NCBI GenBank assembly: GCA_963780165.1
Contig: CAWABB010000001.1
Span: 2,356,001-2,420,000 of the forward strand
Direction: 5' to 3'
Length of the DNA: 64,000 nucleotides
Source of the DNA: CAWABB01 sp963780165
GTDB taxonomy: Bacteria; Bacteroidota; Ignavibacteria; UBA10030; UBA6906
This document shows, piece by piece, positions 16,446 to 25,279 of the stretch (the first letter of the stretch is position 1; every line of letters starts with the position of its first letter). The translations under genes were made by a program, and so were the position numbers. A model generated the notes under the pieces. That model saw only the letters and a list, made by a program, of their open reading frames with translations. It searched no databases and had not been told where the DNA came from.

Positions 16446-17423
16446 ATGCGCGCCATAATCCCAGTTGCAGGCATCGGAACACGCCTTCGGCCCCACACCC
16501 ATACGGTGCCGAAGGTTCTCCTGAATGTTGCCGGAAAGCCGATCCTGGGGCACATCCTCGAGAAGATCATCCGTGAGGGGGTGACCGAGGCCACCATTGT
16601 GGTCGGGCACATGAGCGAAAAGATCTGCGATTACGTGTCAGCGGCGTTCCCGGGGTTCCGCGTGGATTACGTGGAACAGGAAGAACAGCTCGGGCTGGGC
16701 CACGCCATCTATGTGGCCAGAGCGACCATGGGCAAGGAGCCCGTGCTGATCATCCTTGGCGACACGATCTTCGACGTGGACCTGACCCCGGTCATGCGCG
16801 GGACGGTCAGCGCGATCGGCGTGAAAACGGTTGAGGATCCCCGGCGGTTCGGCGTTGCGGAAACCCAGAACGGCAGGATCCTCCGGCTGATCGAAAAGCC
16901 CGAGAGGCCCACGAGCAACCTTGCGCTGGTCGGCCTCTATTGGATCGTCAACACGCCGCTCCTGCTCTCCACGCTCGATGCGATGGTGAAGAACAATATC
17001 CGGACAAAGAACGAGTACCAGCTCACCGACGCGCTGCAGATGATGATCGACCGCGGCGAGGCGATGACCACGTTCCCGGTCGAAGGCTGGTACGACTGCG
17101 GCAAGCCGGAGACACTGCTCTCCACCAACCGGGTGCTGCTCGAGCGCGGATCGACGTACCGGCCCATCGACGGCGTGGTAGTCGTGGAGCCCGTGTACAT
17201 CTCGCCGACCGCGACCATCGGCAACTCGATCATTGGCCCCAACACGACCGTGGCGGATCATGCGGTCGTGACCGACTCGCTTGTCCGCAATTCGATCATC
17301 GGCGAGAACGCGCAGGTGACCTCGACGCTCCTCGACAATTCGATCGTCGGCAACGCATCGATTCTCGTCGGACGATACAACCGGTTCAATGTCGGCGATT
17401 CATCCCAGATTGAGTTTTCATAG
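16446..17423 (+). CDS. Sugar-1-phosphate nucleotidyltransferase with left-handed beta-helix tail
   Basis: Makes an NDP-sugar from NTP and sugar-1-phosphate. The N-terminal Rossmann-like domain opens MRAIIPVAGIGTRLRPHTHT with the KVLLNVAGKPI lysine, then ILGDTIFDVD holding the metal-binding Asp. From about residue 240 hexapeptide-type repeats (TIGNSIIGPNTTVADHAVV) form a short left-handed beta-helix. The layout resembles the archaeal and FCB glucose-1-phosphate thymidylyltransferase/uridylyltransferase-like group; substrate is not certain. It is 325 residues and stands 34 bases before metK. Confidence 0.88.
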   Translation: MRAIIPVAGIGTRLRPHTHTVPKVLLNVAGKPILGHILEKIIREGVTEATIVVGHMSEKICDYVSAAFPGFRVDYVEQEEQLGLGHAIYVARATMGKEPVLIILGDTIFDVDLTPVMRGTVSAIGVKTVEDPRRFGVAETQNGRILRLIEKPERPTSNLALVGLYWIVNTPLLLSTLDAMVKNNIRTKNEYQLTDALQMMIDRGEAMTTFPVEGWYDCGKPETLLSTNRVLLERGSTYRPIDGVVVVEPVYISPTATIGNSIIGPNTTVADHAVVTDSLVRNSIIGENAQVTSTLLDNSIVGNASILVGRYNRFNVGDSSQIEFS

Positions 17424-17457
17424 TCTCGCATTCTCAGCACAGCACGAAAGGCGTCAT

Positions 17458-18600
17458 ATGTCGTATCTGTTCACCTCTGAATCCGTGTCCGAAGGGCATC
17501 CCGACAAGGTCTGCGACCAGATTTCCGATGCGGTCCTCGACGCCCTGCTGAAGCAGGACAAGCACTCCCGGGTGGCCTGCGAATCGTTCGTGACCACCGG
17601 TCTGGCCATGGTCGGGGGAGAGATCACCACCCACGGGTACATCGAGGTTCAGGACATCGTCCGGAAAGTCATTGAGGATATCGGCTACACGAAAGCCGAG
17701 TACCGTTTCGATGCCTACTCCTGCTCGGTCCTGTCGAGCATCCACTCGCAGTCGCCCGACATCGCGCGCGGCGTGGACACGGGCGGGGCCGGTGACCAGG
17801 GGATGATGTTCGGGTACGCGACGGCGGAGACGCCCGAGTATATGCCGATGGCAATTCAGTATGCGCACAAGCTCGTGAAGCGCCTTGCGGACATCCGCAA
17901 GCGCCAGCCGAAGCTGATGCCGTACCTGCGGCCCGACGCGAAGTCGCAGGTGACCATCGAGTACCATGGCCGCAGGCCGGTGCGCGTGCACACGGTCGTC
18001 ATCTCAACGCAGCATGACCCCGGCGTCTCGCAGAAGAAGATCCGCGAGGACGTGATCCGCCACGTCATCAACAACGTGATCCCGCCCGACCTCCGCGACA
18101 AGCGCATGATCGTCCACGTCAATCCCACCGGCCGGTTCGAGATCGGCGGCCCCCACGGGGACACGGGACTGACGGGACGGAAGATCATCGTCGACACGTA
18201 CGGTGGCCGCGCGCCGCACGGCGGCGGGGCGTTCTCCGGGAAGGACCCATCCAAGGTGGACCGGAGCGCTGCGTACGCGGCCCGGCACGTCGCCAAGAAC
18301 ATCGTGGCCTCCGGCCTCGCCGACGAGTGCCTGATGCAGGTCGCGTATGCGATCGGCGTCGCTGACCCGGTCTCGATCCAGGTCAACACGTTCGGGACCG
18401 GCCGTATTCCGGACTCGGAGCTCGAGCGCGTGGTGGCCAAAGAAGTCGATATGACCCCGCGCGGCATCATCCGCCGCCTGAAGCTGCTGCGGCCGATCTA
18501 CCAGAAGACCGCGGCGTACGGACACTTCGGACGCGACGACAAGGACTTCACCTGGGAGCATCTCGACCTGGTGAAGACTCTGCAGCGCGCGATCCGCTGA
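17458..18600 (+). CDS. metK: S-adenosylmethionine synthetase
   Basis: Makes SAM from methionine and ATP. The 380-residue protein starts MSYLFTSESVSEGHPDKVCD, with the ATP-binding GHPDK, the GAGDQG loop (here GGAGDQGMMFGYA), and the P-loop-like GGGAFSGKDPSKVDRS. The frame is open upstream from 17389 but the ATG at 17458 matches the family start and follows AAAGG. It is followed at 45 bases by ahcY, so SAM production and recycling of its by-product are co-transcribed. No SAM riboswitch fits in the 34-base gap before it. Confidence 0.97.
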   Translation: MSYLFTSESVSEGHPDKVCDQISDAVLDALLKQDKHSRVACESFVTTGLAMVGGEITTHGYIEVQDIVRKVIEDIGYTKAEYRFDAYSCSVLSSIHSQSPDIARGVDTGGAGDQGMMFGYATAETPEYMPMAIQYAHKLVKRLADIRKRQPKLMPYLRPDAKSQVTIEYHGRRPVRVHTVVISTQHDPGVSQKKIREDVIRHVINNVIPPDLRDKRMIVHVNPTGRFEIGGPHGDTGLTGRKIIVDTYGGRAPHGGGAFSGKDPSKVDRSAAYAARHVAKNIVASGLADECLMQVAYAIGVADPVSIQVNTFGTGRIPDSELERVVAKEVDMTPRGIIRRLKLLRPIYQKTAAYGHFGRDDKDFTWEHLDLVKTLQRAIR

Positions 18601-18645
18601 CATCGCATCGACACAGTACCACTCACTTCATAACAGACAGGACGT

Positions 18646-19926
18646 ATGCATTCACAATCAGGGGTGTACAAGGTCGCTGACCTCGGCCTTGCAACGGAAG
18701 GGCACAAGCTTATCGAATGGGCGGAATCCCGCATGCCCGTGCTGATGGCCCTCCGGAAGCAGTACGGGAAGACCAAGCCGTTCAAAGGGTACCGGATCGC
18801 CGGCTGCCTCCACGTCACGAAGGAAACCGCCGTGCTGGTGAAGACCTTCGTGGACGCGGGCGCGACGGTGAGCTGGAGCGGCTGCAACCCGCTCTCTACC
18901 AACGATGCGGTGGCGGCGGCGCTTGCCGACGAAGGAGTGTCGATCTACGCCTGGCACGGCATGAACGTCAAGGAGTTCTACTGGTGCATCGAACAGACGC
19001 TGCGCATGAAGCCGAACCTCACGCTCGACGACGGCGCGGACCTGATCTTCACGATTCACAAGAAGTACAAGAAGCTCGCGGACACGGACGTGATCGGAGG
19101 GACCGAGGAGACGACCACCGGCGTGCATCGCCTGCGCGCGATGGCGGCCGACGGCGCCCTGCGCTATCCGGTCATCGCGGTGAACGACGCCGAGACGAAG
19201 TGGGACTTCGACAACGTATACGGTACCGGGCAGTCCACGCTTGACGGCATTCTGCGCGCGACGAGCGTGCTCCTCGCGGGGAAGAACGTCGTCGTTGCGG
19301 GCTTCGGCCACTGCGGCCGCGGCGTCGCGCTCCGGGCCAAGGGCCTGGGATCCAACGTGATCGTCACGGAAGTGAAGGCGACCGCCGCGCTGAAGGCGAC
19401 CCTCGAGGGATACCGCGTCATGCCGATGAACGAGGCCGCGAAGGTGGGCGATGTGTTTGTGACAGCCACCGGCGTGAAGGATGTCGTCGTGCGCCGGCAT
19501 TTCCAGTCGATGAAGAGCGGTGCGATCGTGTGCAACACCGGCCACTATGACTGCGAGCTGAACCTGAACGACCTGGCCGCTCTGACGAAGAGCAAGCGCG
19601 AAATCAGACCGAACAACGAAGAGTACACCCTCAAGAACGGGCGGCAGATCTTCGTGCTGGCCCAGGGGCGCCTGGTGAACCTCGCCGCGGCGGAAGGTCA
19701 TCCGTCGGAAGTGATGGACATGTCCTTCGCCAATCAGTTCCAGTCCCAGCTGCGGCTGGTGGAGCTGCATAAGAAGGGCATTCGGCTCGAGAATGCCGTG
19801 CACGATATCCCGGCCGAACAGGATCAGGAGATCGCCCGGCTGAAGCTCCACACACAGGGCGTGGACATCGACACCCTCACACGCGAGCAGAAGTCGTACA
19901 TGGACGACTACAGCTCGGGAACCTGA
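18646..19926 (+). CDS. ahcY: Adenosylhomocysteinase
   Basis: Splits S-adenosylhomocysteine into homocysteine and adenosine, removing the inhibitor left by methyltransferases. It is 426 residues with GGTEETTTGVHRL, the NAD loop GFGHCGRG and HYDCELN. The C-terminus ends EQKSYMDDYSSGT instead of the PDHYRY tail of eukaryotic and many bacterial enzymes, so it belongs to the shorter archaeal/Thermotoga-like form. ATG at 18646 follows AGGA. A strong terminator follows. Confidence 0.96.
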   Translation: MHSQSGVYKVADLGLATEGHKLIEWAESRMPVLMALRKQYGKTKPFKGYRIAGCLHVTKETAVLVKTFVDAGATVSWSGCNPLSTNDAVAAALADEGVSIYAWHGMNVKEFYWCIEQTLRMKPNLTLDDGADLIFTIHKKYKKLADTDVIGGTEETTTGVHRLRAMAADGALRYPVIAVNDAETKWDFDNVYGTGQSTLDGILRATSVLLAGKNVVVAGFGHCGRGVALRAKGLGSNVIVTEVKATAALKATLEGYRVMPMNEAAKVGDVFVTATGVKDVVVRRHFQSMKSGAIVCNTGHYDCELNLNDLAALTKSKREIRPNNEEYTLKNGRQIFVLAQGRLVNLAAAEGHPSEVMDMSFANQFQSQLRLVELHKKGIRLENAVHDIPAEQDQEIARLKLHTQGVDIDTLTREQKSYMDDYSSGT

Positions 19927-19983
19927 GCGGGCGGCGGGCAGGCAGGGAAGAGGCAAGAAGCAAGAGGTCGGATGTGGGAATGG

Positions 19984-20010
19984 AAAAGGCTCCGGTTTCG
20001 GAGCCTTTTT
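19984..20010. terminator. Bidirectional intrinsic terminator
   Basis: A perfect 11-base stem AAAAGGCTCCG / CGGAGCCTTTT with a 4-base GTTT loop, T-rich on the plus side and A-rich on the left, between convergent ahcY and the response regulator gene. It can end transcripts from both sides. Confidence 0.9.
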
Positions 20011-20090
20011 CGCTTTGTGCCCGGCATGTCCGCCGGGTCTGCAATCGGAACGATGCCGCCGGTCCCCGCCCGGGCGAGCGTTGCTGCCCG

Positions 20091-20456
20091 CTACTTCTCC
20101 AGCACCCGCTTGATAGATGACATAAGGTATTCAAGGCTGAACGGCTTGGTGATGTACTCGTCCGCGCCGAGCTTGAGGCTTTCGGTGGCGATGGAAAAGC
20201 CCACCCTGCCCGTCAGCATGATGACTCTGCACGTCAAGGCCTTCTCCTTCCAGAACCTCAGGACATCGATCCCGGACTTCTCGGGCATATTGATGTCCAG
20301 CAGCATCAGGTCATACACGCCACCGTCCAGCTTCTCGATTGCGGAAGCCCCATCCTTGGCTTCGTCGAGCTGATACCCCGCACCCTCGAGCTGACTCTTC
20401 ACAAGCACGCGAAGTGCGTCATCATCATCGACCACAAGAATCCGCGCCTGGCTCAT
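20091..20456 (-). CDS. Single-domain response regulator
   Basis: A CheY-like receiver of 121 residues with no output domain. It has the acidic pair in VVDDDD (residues 9-13), the phospho-acceptor Asp54 in LLDINMP, the Thr in IMLTGR and the Lys in YITKPFS. No sensor kinase is near, so it is an orphan; single-domain receivers usually act by protein contact. It has its own promoter and is divergent from the lamin-tail gene. Confidence 0.93.
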   Translation of the reverse strand: MSQARILVVDDDDALRVLVKSQLEGAGYQLDEAKDGASAIEKLDGGVYDLMLLDINMPEKSGIDVLRFWKEKALTCRVIMLTGRVGFSIATESLKLGADEYITKPFSLEYLMSSIKRVLEK

Positions 20457-20482
20457 GCCGTCAATCCTTTTGTGTGCGCTGC

Positions 20483-20511
20483 AGAATAGGGAAAGTCTCG
20501 AAGAAAATCAA
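20483..20511 (-). promoter_or_regulatory. Sigma-70-type promoter of the response regulator gene
   Basis: TTGATT (20511-20506), 17 bases, TATTCT (20488-20483) on the minus strand, about 27 bases before the ATG at 20456. Confidence 0.65.
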
Positions 20512-20596
20512 CCTGGGGTGTAGTAGAGGGGGGAGAGAGGCGGGCGGGCCTGCGGAACGGGAGGGAGCTAGACGAAACGATTCAGGGGGATGCGCA

Positions 20597-22843
20597 ATGT
20601 GGCTCATCGGGACGCTGCTCGCGGCCGGTGTCTTTCAGCTTCACCTCGCCGCGGACCGCGCGATCGATGCCAGGCGCGTGCTCCTGCGGGAGTCGTTCGA
20701 GATGTCTGGTGGCGCGCTCCTCCCGGATGGGTGGTCGTCCTCGCATTCGCGGTTCCTGTTGTGGCCTGATTTTGTTGTCGCTGGTGGGGCGTCCGCGCGC
20801 GGCGATCACGCTGTGGTTGCTGACAACGTCACAGGCGATGCGTGGCTCATGAGCCCGCCGATCGCTCCGGCAGGCTGCGTCGGCCTGGAGGTGGGGTGCC
20901 GCGTGCGGATCTCTGACGCTGAAGAGGCCGGCATCCGCCTGGAAGTGTCGCCCGACCAGGACGCACCGAGATTCTTCGCTGTCCGGCTCCCGCTGAAGTC
21001 GGGGCGCTACACCGGCCATCTCGTTGCGGTCGATCTGGGGGGGTGGAAGGCATCGCCGGTTGCGGTGCGATGGTGCGTCCAGGCCGGCCCCGGATCCCGG
21101 CCGGTCTCCGTCCGCATCGATGAGGTGACCGTGCTGGGCTTGAAGGACCGGGCATGGGCGGACCGTGTCAACGCGGAGTCCGACACGGTGTCTCCGGAGA
21201 GGATCGTCGTCAACGAAATCATGTACGCTCCAAAGTCGGGCGAACCGGAATGGATCGAACTCATGAACGCCGGCCCGGGCCCGGTGCATATCGGGGGGTG
21301 GACGATCTCAGACGCTTCCGGCACCCGCTCGAACCCGTTGCCCGCAGTCGTTGTGCCCGCCGGCGGGACCGTCGTGGTGACGCGCGACCTTCAGCAGTTC
21401 ACGCTGTCGCGCGGGGCGCCTCAATGCGATGCGGTTGCACCGGGGAGCATGCCATCGCTGAACAACGGGGGCGATGCCGTCATCGTCCACTCGGCCGGTG
21501 GAGTGACGATCGACAGTGTCGCGTACGCTCCCGTCTGGGGAGGCGCGGCAGGCAGGTCGCTGGAGCGTCGGGACCCCTGCTCGCCGCCTGAAGGGGAGAA
21601 CTGGGGGGAATGTGAGGACTCCTCGGGGGCCACGCCGTGCACAGTGAATTCGATCGGGATTCTCCCCGTGGACGTGAGCGTGTCGCTCCGGGCTGAATAC
21701 CGCGTCCCGCACGGAACTGTCGCGTTGCTTGACGTGTCGCTGAAGAACTCCGGTCGTGAGCCTGTGCGGGATTTCGTGGTCCGGTGGTTCATCGATGCGA
21801 ACCGGGATGCGGTCCCTGACGGGGAGGAGGAAGTCGTCGTCCGCCGGGAACCGGGGCCGATACTGCCGGGTGATTCCTGCACTCTAGCGGGGGAGTGGAC
21901 GGGCGCCCGCCCGGGTGTGCATCAGCTCATCGTGAGGGCGGATGTCGGCGCTGATGAGCGGCCCGGGAACAACCTCGCGCGAGCTTCCGTGATCGTGGGC
22001 CAGCAGCCGGGATGCGTGGTGATCAATGAAATCATGTACCAGCCGCTGCCGGGGGAGTCGGAATACGTCGAGCTGGCAACGGCAAGCATCCCCATCGAGA
22101 TCGACGGATGGTCCCTTCACCTTGGCATCAGGGATGATGGAACGCCCGAGAAGTCGTTTGTACTGGAGGGCGCGGGCGCGCAGTATGTCGTCGTCGCGTC
22201 AGACTCTTCGATACTCGCGAGGTTCGGCCGACTGCATGATCCGTCGGGACAGGCCCGCCTTCTCGTTGCTGGCGCCGCGCTCGGCTTGAGCAACAGCGGA
22301 GAGGCGATCAGGCTCGTTGATCCCTCCGGAGGAACGGTCGATAGTGTGGCGTACGAGCCCGGCTGGCACGATCCGGCATTCACAGACGTGAGCGGCCGCT
22401 CACTCGAGAAGATCCGTCCGGACCTCATGGGAACCGCACGGCAGAGTTGGAGTACGTCCGTGGTCCCGGAGGGTGGGACGCCCGGCATGCAGAACAGCAT
22501 CGTGGCGCCCGTGGGGCGATACGCTTCGGTGCTGCACGTAGGTCCGAATCCGTTTTCGCCCGACGGCGATGGAAGGGAGGATCACGCCGTTGTCAGCTAT
22601 CGCCTCGCGGCGGACGCAGGGTACACGATTGTCCGCATCTTTGATGTGTCCGGACGATTGATCAGAACGCTCATGGAGCGGGAGCGTGGAGGATATGAGG
22701 GCGAGACTGTGTGGGACGGCCGCGACGATCTGTCGAGGCGCGTCAGAATGGGGATGTACATTCTTCACCTCGATGCATTTGACGGATCCGGGACACTGGT
22801 GGCGACGGCGAGGACGGTGGTCGTTGTCGCGGGCCGGCTGTGA
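20597..22843 (+). CDS. Secreted protein with two lamin-tail domains and FlgD-like tail
   Basis: A 748-residue exported protein. The N-terminus MWLIGTLLAAGVFQLHLAA is a signal peptide. Two lamin-tail (LTD) domains follow, opening IVVNEIMYAPKSGEPEWIEL near residue 200 and VVINEIMYQPLPGESEYVEL near 475. Between them is a CARDB-like adhesive segment (LDVSLKNSGREPVRDFVVRW). The last 100 residues hold VGPNPFSPDGDGREDH, VRIFDVSGRLIRTL and WDGRDD, an FlgD-like/gliding-type C-terminal domain. Likely surface or extracellular, no catalytic site visible. Start chosen at 20597 with AGGGGGA before it; the frame is open upstream from 20339 across the divergent regulator gene. Confidence 0.82.
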   Translation: MWLIGTLLAAGVFQLHLAADRAIDARRVLLRESFEMSGGALLPDGWSSSHSRFLLWPDFVVAGGASARGDHAVVADNVTGDAWLMSPPIAPAGCVGLEVGCRVRISDAEEAGIRLEVSPDQDAPRFFAVRLPLKSGRYTGHLVAVDLGGWKASPVAVRWCVQAGPGSRPVSVRIDEVTVLGLKDRAWADRVNAESDTVSPERIVVNEIMYAPKSGEPEWIELMNAGPGPVHIGGWTISDASGTRSNPLPAVVVPAGGTVVVTRDLQQFTLSRGAPQCDAVAPGSMPSLNNGGDAVIVHSAGGVTIDSVAYAPVWGGAAGRSLERRDPCSPPEGENWGECEDSSGATPCTVNSIGILPVDVSVSLRAEYRVPHGTVALLDVSLKNSGREPVRDFVVRWFIDANRDAVPDGEEEVVVRREPGPILPGDSCTLAGEWTGARPGVHQLIVRADVGADERPGNNLARASVIVGQQPGCVVINEIMYQPLPGESEYVELATASIPIEIDGWSLHLGIRDDGTPEKSFVLEGAGAQYVVVASDSSILARFGRLHDPSGQARLLVAGAALGLSNSGEAIRLVDPSGGTVDSVAYEPGWHDPAFTDVSGRSLEKIRPDLMGTARQSWSTSVVPEGGTPGMQNSIVAPVGRYASVLHVGPNPFSPDGDGREDHAVVSYRLAADAGYTIVRIFDVSGRLIRTLMERERGGYEGETVWDGRDDLSRRVRMGMYILHLDAFDGSGTLVATARTVVVVAGRL

Positions 22844-22881
22844 CCGTGGCGGTGGGCCTCCGCGGCCAGCCGAACCTGCGA

Positions 22882-23361
22882 TCACTGCAGCAGCCGCTCC
22901 ATGTCATCGCGCACCAGCCTGAATGTCTGCCACTCGCTCATCTCCCGGGCCCCGATCTTCCGGTAGAAATTGATCGCAAGCTTGTTCCAGTCAAGGACCG
23001 TCCACTCCATGCGCCCGCACCCGCGTCGGTGCGCTTCCGCGACGAGCGTCCGGAAGAACCTCATGCCAATGCCGCCCCTCCGGTGCTCCGGCAGGACAAA
23101 GATGTCTTCCAGATAGAGCGTGGGCAGGGCGAGGAAGCTCGAGTAGGTCTCGAATATCAGTGCGTACCCGACCGGAAGGCCGTCCAGGAGGGCGAGGTAC
23201 GCTTCGATCCTCGGCGGGGTCGAAAACATGTCCCGGACGAGGCGGGTCCGCGCCCCCTCGTCGGGGGGTGTCAGATGCTCATACTCCGCCAATTTTCCAA
23301 TGAGATGCAGGAGCGCCTCGCCGTCGGCGGGAACCGCCCGCCGGATGACGAGGGACGCCAT
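22882..23361 (-). CDS. GNAT-family N-acetyltransferase
   Basis: A 159-residue acetyl-CoA-dependent acetyltransferase. Core motifs are YLEDIFVLPEHRRGGIGMRF (motif A with the RRGGIG pyrophosphate loop) and VLDWNKLAINFYRKIGA (motif B). The pattern is like the diamine/spermidine acetyltransferase group (N1 type, with EHLTPP and LEDIFV), but substrate is not proven. ATG at 23359-23361 gives the family-typical start MASLVIRRAVPADGEAL; an in-frame ATG at 23433 would add 24 residues. Convergent with the lamin-tail gene (38-base gap). Confidence 0.83.
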   Translation of the reverse strand: MASLVIRRAVPADGEALLHLIGKLAEYEHLTPPDEGARTRLVRDMFSTPPRIEAYLALLDGLPVGYALIFETYSSFLALPTLYLEDIFVLPEHRRGGIGMRFFRTLVAEAHRRGCGRMEWTVLDWNKLAINFYRKIGAREMSEWQTFRLVRDDMERLLQ

Positions 23362-23393
23362 GGCAGTGGAGACGGGCGAGGCGGGGCCCCGGT

Positions 23394-23423
23394 TTGGCAA
23401 CTCTTCAGGCGATTTTGTATTTT
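23394..23423 (+). promoter_or_regulatory. Possible promoter of the fatty acid hydroxylase gene
   Basis: TTGGCA (23394-23399), 18 bases, TATTTT (23418-23423), about 38 bases before the ATG. Spacing is one base longer than in the other promoters of this window. Confidence 0.45.
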
Positions 23424-23461
23424 GAGTGTTCATACTGTACCATTTGTCAGAGGATCTGATC

Positions 23462-24103
23462 ATGGCGAAACTGTACGTCTCCAACAAAGACGAATCCGCG
23501 CGGCTCTTCAAGAGCGATCTCCTTGAACCGTTCAGTCACGTTCACTGGTCCGTGCCGATCATCCTGTACGTTCCCGTCGTGGGCTTCTTCCTCTATCGCG
23601 CTTCGCAGACGCCGGACATCACGGCCGTGAACGGGACGCTGATCTTCGTTGCCGGCCTTTTGGTCTGGACGTTGACGGAGTACCTGCTGCACCGGTTCGT
23701 GTTCCATTACGAGCCGCGCTCGAGCTGGGGGAAGTGGCTGCACTTCATGATGCACGGCGTCCATCACGACTATCCGAATGATTCCAAGCGGCTGGTCATG
23801 CCGCCCGCCGTGAGTATCCCGCTCGCCGCGCTCTTCTACGGACTGTTCTATCTGGTGATCGGGCCGACGTTCGTGTCGCCCTTCTTTGCGGGGTTCATTC
23901 TTGGCTATATCTGCTACGACAGCATCCACTATGCCACACACCATGCGCCGATGAAGTCCAAGATGGCGCAGTGGGTGAAGCATCATCACGTCCGGCATCA
24001 CTACAAGAACGACAAGAAAGGGTACGGTGTCAGCAGCCCGTTGTGGGATTACGTGTTCGGAACGATGGATAACGGACCGGACACGAAACAGTCCGGCGCC
24101 TGA
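23462..24103 (+). CDS. Fatty acid hydroxylase family membrane protein
   Basis: A 213-residue di-iron membrane enzyme of the FA2H/SCS7-sterol desaturase superfamily. All histidine boxes are present: HRFVFHYE, HFMMHGVHHD, HYATHH and HHHVRHHYKND. Four hydrophobic stretches carry it in the membrane (for example VPIILYVPVVGFFLY). The closest known activity is 2-hydroxylation of a fatty acyl chain, possibly in sphingolipid-like or capnine-type lipids of this branch; substrate is inference. ATG at 23462 follows AGAGGA. It has no cytochrome b5 domain, unlike the yeast enzyme. Confidence 0.87.
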   Translation: MAKLYVSNKDESARLFKSDLLEPFSHVHWSVPIILYVPVVGFFLYRASQTPDITAVNGTLIFVAGLLVWTLTEYLLHRFVFHYEPRSSWGKWLHFMMHGVHHDYPNDSKRLVMPPAVSIPLAALFYGLFYLVIGPTFVSPFFAGFILGYICYDSIHYATHHAPMKSKMAQWVKHHHVRHHYKNDKKGYGVSSPLWDYVFGTMDNGPDTKQSGA

Positions 24104-24123
24104 GTTCTGATCTGCCGCTGTGC

Positions 24124-24165
24124 GACGCCCCCGGGAGATGCTGCTGCCGGGGGCGTCTCCGTTTT
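24124..24165 (+). terminator. Intrinsic terminator after the fatty acid hydroxylase gene
   Basis: Perfect 11-base stem GACGCCCCCGG (24124-24134) / CCGGGGGCGTC (24147-24157), 12-base loop, followed by TCCGTTTTT. It separates this plus-strand gene from convergent hypE. Confidence 0.85.
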
Positions 24166-24176
24166 TGGACTCGCCG

Positions 24177-25262
24177 TCAGCAGATCCTGGGCAGCTGCTC
24201 TCCGGTGAGCATGTCGACGACCCGCATGCCGCCGATGTTCGTCTGCATCGTCACGACGCCCGGGTGTTGGGACGTTACCTCTCCGATATCGACTGCCTCA
24301 AGCCCGAGCGGATCCGCCTGCATTGCCGCCAGAACCCTTGAGGCATCATCAGCGGGGACGATCGCCAGCACTTTTCCTTCGTTCGCCACGTAGAGCGGAT
24401 CAAGCCCCAGCAGTTCGCACGCGCCATGGACTTCGGCGGCCGTGGGGATGCGATCCTCGTGCAGGACGATGCCGACCTTCGACGATTGTGCGAGCTCGTT
24501 CAGGGCGCTGGCGATGCCACCGCGCGTCGGGTCGCGCATCACGCGCACCGACGGCGCGGCCCGGAGGATCGCGTCTGCGAGCCGGTGCACCGGGGCCGTG
24601 TCGCTCTTGATCGTCGTTCCGAACTCCAGCCCCTCCCTGACGGAGAGGATCGCGATGCCGTGTTCTGCGATCCGTCCGCTCAGCAGCACGCGGTCGCCTG
24701 GCTTGAGCGCATCCGGGCGCATCGACACTCCCGGTGGGATCAGCCCGATGCCTGTCGTCGTGATAAAGATCCCGTCGCCCTTCCCCCTCTCGACCACCTT
24801 GGTGTCGCCGGTGACGATCTGGACTCCCGCGGCTGCTGCGGCGTCGCTCATCGACCTGACGATATCCCACAGCCGTGCCATCGGCAATCCTTCCTCGATG
24901 ATCAGGGCGGCTGCGATGTAGAGCGGCTGCGCGCCGCACATCGCCAGGTCGTTCACCGTGCCGTTCACCGCAAGCACACCGATGTCGCCACCGGGGAAGA
25001 CGATCGGGCTTACGACATGGGCGTCCGTCGTGAACGCGAGGCGCGCACCGGCGATCGAGAGCGTGGCCCCGTCGTGCAGCGCGTCGAGCGCGGGGTTGCT
25101 GAAAAGAGGTTGAAACATCGACTGGATGAGATGCTGTGTCAGCTTTCCGCCGCCGCCATGGGCCAGGAGGACGGCAGGGTACCGGCTGATCGGCACCGGG
25201 CAGACGGGTCCCCAGGCGAGGTCGCCGTGCCCGGCAGGTGCGGTGCGTTCGTCTGTGCTCAT
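24177..25262 (-). CDS. hypE: Hydrogenase maturation factor HypE (carbamoyl dehydratase)
   Basis: Turns the carbamoyl group received from HypF into thiocyanate, the source of the cyanide ligands on the hydrogenase iron. The 361-residue protein has the PurM-like fold with LAHGGGGKLTQHLI, ATP-site TTDAHVVSP and DPTRGG, and ends LPRIC, keeping the essential C-terminal cysteine. ATG at 25260-25262. Last gene of the hydrogenase island, 17 bases after hypD. Confidence 0.96.
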   Translation of the reverse strand: MSTDERTAPAGHGDLAWGPVCPVPISRYPAVLLAHGGGGKLTQHLIQSMFQPLFSNPALDALHDGATLSIAGARLAFTTDAHVVSPIVFPGGDIGVLAVNGTVNDLAMCGAQPLYIAAALIIEEGLPMARLWDIVRSMSDAAAAAGVQIVTGDTKVVERGKGDGIFITTTGIGLIPPGVSMRPDALKPGDRVLLSGRIAEHGIAILSVREGLEFGTTIKSDTAPVHRLADAILRAAPSVRVMRDPTRGGIASALNELAQSSKVGIVLHEDRIPTAAEVHGACELLGLDPLYVANEGKVLAIVPADDASRVLAAMQADPLGLEAVDIGEVTSQHPGVVTMQTNIGGMRVVDMLTGEQLPRIC

Positions 25263-25279
25263 GCGATCACCGTCCCTTC

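Noticed and set aside
17424..17457. A SAM riboswitch before metK
   Set aside because: The gap is 34 bases, far too short, and shows no such structure; the same applies to the 45-base gap before ahcY.
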